Of a stretch of 64,000 bases of DNA, positions 58,987 to 64,000 are shown one piece after another. This DNA comes from Theristus sp. LFF4_11 (Eukaryota > Nematoda > Chromadorea > Monhysterida > Xyalidae). Each line of letters starts with the position of its first letter. Within the stretch, counting starts at the first letter, position 1. The notes beneath the pieces were generated by a model. It saw nothing but the letters and a program-made list of their open reading frames with translations. It did no database searches and was not told the origin of the DNA. The stretch lies in contig JASANC010001021.1 in NCBI GenBank assembly GCA_030248135.1, positions 124,001-188,000 of the forward strand, written 5' to 3'. A program made the position numbers and the translations under genes.

Positions 58987-61739
58987 GAAAAGTTCCGTTG
59001 ATTTTCTGAATATCAAAAAGTGCAAATCGGCTGACGTCTCCACTGTGGTCTTCAGTGTGCGTGCATGCTTCTTTTCTTTTTTGGTTTTTCCCGGTGAATC
59101 CGGCGCTGTTGTCTCTGTCGTCACCGTCCTGGTGTCATCCTGAAGAATGAACACTGTACGTGCAATAAAATAACTAAACTAAAAAATGATGTTCTTTCTA
59201 AATTAGTAAACATTGGAGGGGCAATGTAATCCGACAACCTGAAGATCTGCAGAGCAGACGACGGTCCAACCGAGTGTCCTCAGCGCAGCAATGATCACAG
59301 AGAATACATGCCTCGCAAGGAGGGCGTCAGAGCTCTGCGCCGGACTCCATGGGCTGCCTTTGAGATTGTAAACTTCGCTGGAATCGCCAAGTGGATCTGC
59401 ACCGAAATGACATATACTTCAACATGTAAATCTCTGATTTTGAAAAATCAGTTCGATTCATTTTTCGTCAGGTGTTGAGCAACCAACCAACCATGGTCAA
59501 CAATCGCATCCGGCCCGAGCGTACTGTTGAGCACTTTGTTGATCAGCTGTGATTCTGCTTCCGGCATCATGATTAGCCAAAGACTGTCTTTGCCCATCGG
59601 TTGTATGCCGAGATATTTCTCCGATCGTTTTTCACCGAATTTGAACAGAAATGCCTGCGCATGAAGCGTAACGAACTCAGCGCGATAATCGCAGTCGTGG
59701 GTGGATACGAACGAAAGCCTCGCGAAGGCTCAAAAGTTGCTCACCGATTTATCGTCGGTCGCCATGGACGTGTCGATGGTGCAAATCAGTTGCCATCCAA
59801 CATTCGTCAATTCTTCAAGCATCGTTAGCAGAAACACACGCATCTCGTTTGACATCTCTTTGCTTGTCGTCTGTGCGTGCCACGGGTGACCTTTCAGATG
59901 CAGTGTGATCACCTATATGAACTCACAGTTTATGAATCGTGTGGTAAATGCAATGTAAACGGTCGAAACAGTAAAACGTGATGTGGTTAGTGACATTCGT
60001 TAGAACCCCAGTTTGCAGTTGCAGAGCACATTATAAATTAAATCATCACCTCATCTTCCTCCTGCTTAAACTTTGACAGTCCTTGCGTCCAATAACGTTC
60101 AATCAAGCGCTTCACCATCAATTGAACGTCTTTCGGAAATTTCACCAACATCATGCCGTCCGACTCCGTCAGCAAGATCATTGCAAAGTCTGCATGTTTC
60201 GGTTCAGCCAACACTGGATCCTGATGTGTTTCGAGCAAATTTGTTTCAAATTTTTTCGTTTTTTTTCTTCGGTGTTTGGATTGGACAATAAAAATGTGCA
60301 ATACTGCAGAATAAAACACCCCATTTTTAACTAGTTTTCACCTCTCTGAAGAATATCGTGTCGAGTTCGCCGTCCAGGCAGGCGGGTGCCACCAGCTCAT
60401 AATTCAAGGCGTACAACTCGGTGAACATGCTGGTCAGTTGTTTGCAAGTGGCGATTTGCTGTGAGGACAACAACAATACCAATTAGCATTGTAATTAGCA
60501 GTGTCACAAAAAACAAGTTCAATTTGCGGTTCCGAAAACCAGTTTCACCTCTGCAACACTCTTCGGATGCCATGGATGTCCATCAATTTTGATCTCGAAC
60601 GGTGTCCTGCTGCCGGTGGTCTCTTCATGGACGACCGACACGGACTTGCAGTATTTCGCGAATGTTTTATGTACGATCGAGTGCACGCCGGACGGGGTGT
60701 TCACGAGCTGCACTCTGTCCACGCCTTTCACACGGACACAACAGACGTGACCCTGAGATAAATGACTTGCGCTGCTTAAAAATATCCTGTCAAACAATTT
60801 ATATCTTTTCATCAACGACTACGTGGTTCGAACTAGGTATTAAGGAATCGTTGATGAAAGATAAAAATTGTGATCACGGTTAATTTGCAGAAAGTTTTGA
60901 ACGAACTGTTGTAAACTTTGATCGATACGAACTGTAAGTCTCGATCAGTTATAAACTTTGACCAAATTCCGTTCAGTTGTGAACTTTTTGAGAAATATAT
61001 AGCCTAGTTGTCTACTTTGAACAAGCCTCGGTCAGTTGTGAACTTTGAACAAGTCCCGGTCACAAATGTGGCAAACTTTCAGCGCATTCCGGTCAGTTGT
61101 AAACTTCAACAACAAACACTACCTTTCCGCCGTCTTCATCGTAGCGAAAGATGTACTCGGCATCGTCCAACGTGAGGAACATGTCCGTGGCGACTGCGAG
61201 ATGCCAGCCAGCGTCAGCGAGCGTCTCCAGCAGACTGCAGAACAGCGTGAACGCGGTCGACTGCTGCCAGAACGTGTCCTTGTTGTAGTCGCCCAGTTGG
61301 TACGCACGCACCGCATCGTGCGGCTTCTGCGTTTTCAGCAGGCCACCTGTGTGCAATGAAAATGTTACGGGGAATTCATGAAGTATTATTTAGTGACGCA
61401 TAGCTGTGTTAAAACATATATGAAGCATATATAAACATCATGAAGCAATATTTAGTGACCGCGTAGCTATGTTTTAACACAGCTATGCGTCACTAAATAA
61501 TACTTCATGAATGCCGCTTTAAACGGAAAACACACATACAACTTTTTGTTCACAAAACAAGGACAACAATCAAATCGCACACCTGGCCACAGTTGTTTAA
61601 TGGCGCTTTGAACCAAATCCTGCACTTCGGTGGTGGCGTGCAGCAAACTGAACACCCCAAAGCTGACGTGGAAACGCAGCGAGAAAACGCCAAACGAACC
61701 CGGTGCTGGCTTGATGTACCGGGCAACGCCGTTACCCAT
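58984..61739 (-). CDS. Four-module G-x-PW/GW repeat protein, complete copy, function unknown
   Basis: Nine exons: 61739-61583, 61346-61123, 60752-60549, 60458-60342, 60220-60050, 59912-59745, 59654-59492, 59396-59239 and 59139-58984 (TGA). They encode 505 residues from an ATG in good context (GCCATGG). All introns are phase 0 except the first and the seventh (phase 1). The protein is four divergent copies of a module of about 105-115 residues. Each module has a hydrophobic strand, a helical block often ending W-x-x-G, then a G-x-PW strand (DGHPW, KGHPW, KGSPW; YQLGDYN in module 1). A Leu-rich helix follows, leading to GW and a D-rich turn, with a final hydrophobic strand such as FLFKF or LIFRK. 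Modules lie near residues 8-120, 130-234, 242-353 and 362-505. A Lys-rich insert (KTKKEKKHAR) sits in the last. No signal peptide or transmembrane segment. I do not recognise the family. Confidence 0.8.
60802..60863. repeat. Short hairpin in intron 2
   Basis: TATCTTTTCATCAACGA and TCGTTGATGAAAGATA form an almost perfect inverted pair with a loop of about 30 bp. It may be a small MITE remnant. It lies within intron 2 of the G-x-PW gene. Confidence 0.5.
60888..61110. repeat. Degenerate minisatellite in intron 2
   Basis: Six or more imperfect copies of a unit of about 30-35 bp resembling CCGGTCAGTTGTGAACTTTG followed by AACAA. It fills most of the 370-bp intron between exons 2 and 3, much longer than most other introns of this gene. 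Confidence 0.7.
61374..61512. repeat. Perfect 45-bp inverted repeat (foldback MITE) in intron 1
   Basis: The left arm 61374-61418 starts ATTCATGAAGTATTATTTAG, and the right arm 61468-61512 is its exact inverse. The 49-bp loop holds a diverged partial copy of the arm (TGAAGCAATATTTAGTGACC). Perfect arms indicate a recent origin. It lies wholly within the 236-bp first intron. Confidence 0.85.
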
Positions 61740-62510
61740 GGCAAAGAAAATATGGGTCAATTTATCTAAAACTCAACTGCTTGGTTCTTTTTTGACTTGC
61801 TCTAAAAGTTTACGTTTACAAACAAGTTCAAATCCATCATAATTAAAACCAAAGCGGCAGTGTGGCTTGCAAGCAGACACTCAAGTTACAAGTTGAAAAT
61901 TGCATGATACTTGTATGCTTACACTTTGCTGCAAAAGTGCGTGGTAGGTACATGGTGATAATACGTTTATGCTATTGGTAAGGCTGATACCACGGGATAA
62001 TTGATTGATTTTATTCCCAGGCTTGCTAACCGAGATAAACGACGGAAACGGTTTTGATGGAGAAAAGAGCGCCAAACTTGCATACTACAATGTAGTATTG
62101 TTGATCTTTTTGTGCGCTCATTGCTTATTGATCGTCCCATTAGTTTTGAAATTCATTTAACTTGACAATGCCCGCGCATGAACAAGCCAGCAGGTCAGCA
62201 TAAAGCGACAAAATGTTTCAATTGAAGTATTATCGTTTCAGGTAGATCCTACGTCCTGCGGAAAAACCGCACAACCGAACCAAACCCGTAAAATGTCACC
62301 ACACGGCAAAGCGCCTACCGTGACCTAATTTTGAATTCCGTGAAACACTTTCCTATCCCCATGTGCAAACGCATGCAAAGTCTCGAATTGAAAATAAAAG
62401 ATAAGACATGATTTCATGCTCAAAACGTGATATGTGTACAGTTCAAATTTCATGGTACTGTGTGTACAAACAAACGTTTTGTGAAACCAAAAACAGTGAC
62501 ATGATGGTGT
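61740..62510. other. Intergenic DNA between the two G-x-PW genes
   Basis: About 770 bp containing the presumed promoter of the complete gene and the 3' flank of the second. No exon is supported. AATAAAATCAATCAATTA on the minus strand near 62000 resembles a LINE 3' tail but is too short to call. Confidence 0.4.
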
Positions 62511-63681
62511 TCAGACTTGATTTCGATCTTTGCTGAAAATCAAGAAGTGCAAATCGGCCGACGTCTGCACGGTTGTTTTCAGTACTCGTGTTTGTTTTTG
62601 CTCCTTTTTCGTTTTTCCTGCCGAACTAGGCGACACTTTTTCGGTTGTCATTGTTCGCGTGTCATCCTGGATGAATTCAATGTTTTCGAGCGCTTTGAAA
62701 GCGGGGGAAACGTTTTTCAACACCATAATTTGCATGAAACTTTTTGCCGTCGAAAAACAGACAAACCTGAAGATCAGCAGAGCAGACGACGGTCCAACCG
62801 TGAGTCCTGAGTGCCGCAATGATCACTGAGAATACATGCCTTGCTAGTAGCGCATCAGAGCTTTGTGCCGGGCTCCACGGGCTGCCCTTGAGATTGTAGA
62901 CTTCAGTTGTGCCGCCGAACAGTGAATCTGTAATGTGTAAATCAGGCACGCCTTGTATTCTCCATGAAGGCGGGGTCAGTCCCAGACTAGGAGTTGTCTT
63001 TTTCAAGAATGCCAAGCTGGGTGTAATGGACAGAGAACGAACAGAATAGCGCAAACAAATTAATCAATGTAAAAAACACGATTAATTTAATACACAATTG
63101 GCTTTCTGAGTCTTTTTCTTTCATTCAATTTTCGCGCGCTCCTTGCACCTAAAAAAGATCACATGGTCACAGACGAATGAAACAAATTTTAATTCTGATT
63201 AATTTATTTTTTAATTTTAACTCGTGTTCATTGAGTCAGAGACTTGCCACGGTCGTCAATTGCGTCCGGTCCGAGCGTGCTGTTCAGCACTTTATCGATC
63301 AGCTTGCATTCCTCCTTCGGTACTCTGATCAGCCAGAGCGCATCTCTGCCCATCGGTTGCATGCCGATGTACTGATGTGGAATGTTGTCACCGAACTTGA
63401 ACAGGAACGCCTATGCACAGAGAGCTTTGATCAGGTCTACACCGGTTTGTTGGTCTGTTCTGTGCTAACCTATTACCTTAAAATGTGCGAATAAAGTTGG
63501 AAATAAAGCTGACCGATTTATCGTTGCTGGCTTGCGACGTGTCCAAGGTGCAAATGAGATGCCAACCAAGGCAGGTCAATTCTTCAAGCATCGACAGCAG
63601 AAACACACGCATTTCATTGGACATTTCTTTGCTGGTGGTTTGCGCATGCCACGGGTCGCCTTTCAGATGAAATGTGATCAC
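62511..63681 (-). CDS. Second G-x-PW/GW repeat protein, last four exons only
   Basis: Exons 63681-63514, 63410-63248, 62927-62767 and 62666-62511 (TGA) correspond one to one with exons 6-9 of the neighbouring gene. Lengths are identical except for one extra codon in the third, and phases match. They encode 215 residues covering the second half of module 3 and module 4. The first of these exons matches its counterpart at 46 of 56 residues, so the duplication is fairly recent or under constraint. The intron after the exon ending at 63248 uses a GC donor (CGTG|GCAAGT). The equivalent of exon 5 was not found in the 319 bp to the window edge, so the gene is either cut by the edge or 5'-truncated. 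A separate gene is favoured over a pseudogene because every frame is intact. Confidence 0.75.
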
Positions 63682-64000
63682 CTGAATGTGATTATGTACC
63701 TAACACTTTAACAGTACTATTACTTCCATCCACTGACAAAGACAGAAATCTTGAGCACTTGAGCATTTGCAATTGTTGCCACCTGAGAAATAAATAGTTT
63801 CAATCTTTATGTGGCAATTCAAAACAGCCTGAGTGACTCGGTCCTATTTAGAGGATTTACATCATTCAGGTGACATAAAGACTGTGATTAATTGTGATAT
63901 TGTCTGTTGTACAGTGGGCAGCAGTCCAAACTTCCATTTTTGTATTTGTATGAGGTAAGAAATGTCTCTTACAAATGTCTAAAAAAGTCTTCAACGTTTG
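63682..64000. other. Intron or upstream flank of the second G-x-PW gene
   Basis: No exon is recognised. In the neighbouring gene the corresponding intron is 137 bp; here at least 319 bp lack the next exon. The enlargement is partly explained by the dispersed repeat at 63783-63860. Confidence 0.45.
63783..63860 (+). repeat. Dispersed repeat, related to 25672-25745
   Basis: AATAGTTTCAATCTTTATG, GTGGCAATTCAAAA, GAGTGACTC and CCTATTTAG are in the same order as on the minus strand at 25.7 kb. The ends are not resolved. CACCTGA at 63780 and TCAGGTG at 63868 may be its inverted termini. Confidence 0.55.

Noticed and set aside
61981..62030. AATAAAATCAATCAATTA on the minus strand as a LINE 3' tail
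   Set aside because: Too short, a different unit from the LINE in this window, and no LINE-like sequence precedes it.

Overview
The window is eukaryotic genomic DNA from an invertebrate animal. Genes are split by GT-AG introns. AT-rich non-coding DNA dominates, and the coding exons are visibly more GC-rich than their surroundings. A GATA zinc finger of the nematode ELT-2 type ([32 protein letters not shown]), a pair of gustatory-receptor-like genes and a degenerate TTAGG(C) tract all suggest an ecdysozoan, most likely a nematode. The species is not identified.

Layout. 1-20.7 kb: almost no supportable gene; one poly-Asn exon on the minus strand (8765-9015) and a tRNA-like relic near 14.7 kb. 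20.7-24.6 kb: two complete tandem minus-strand receptor genes of the GR/GRL family, each four exons and 391 residues, separated by a 622-bp hAT-like element with an 8-bp target duplication. 30.0-34.4 kb: nine exons of a minus-strand gene for a very long GATA factor (at least 1127 residues; 5' end not found). 34.4-50 kb: non-coding DNA with small transposons: a foldback structure (38.2-39.7 kb), a 140-bp Tc1/mariner-type MITE carrying three CCAAT boxes (42.7 kb), a 415-bp hAT-like MITE (47.6 kb) and a tRNA-derived SINE (49.3-49.7 kb).

50-59 kb is a nest of repeats. Three copies of one repeat lie in the same orientation. The first is split by a nearly intact CR1/L2-like LINE (ORF1 plus endonuclease/reverse transcriptase), and the second by a 1273-bp hAT-like element. 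The unsplit copies serve as empty sites and fix the boundaries of both insertions.

59-64 kb holds two tandem minus-strand paralogues of a protein I do not recognise. It is built from four copies of a module of roughly 110 residues marked by G-x-PW and GW motifs. The first gene is complete (nine exons, 505 residues). The second shows only its last four exons before the window edge.

No operon-like arrangement or pathway links the genes. The shared theme is tandem duplication (receptors, G-x-PW genes) in a region heavily invaded by transposons. All exon boundaries were worked out by hand from splice signals, reading phase and paralogue comparison. Sequence-level statements are firm; family names rest on motif recognition without a database search.
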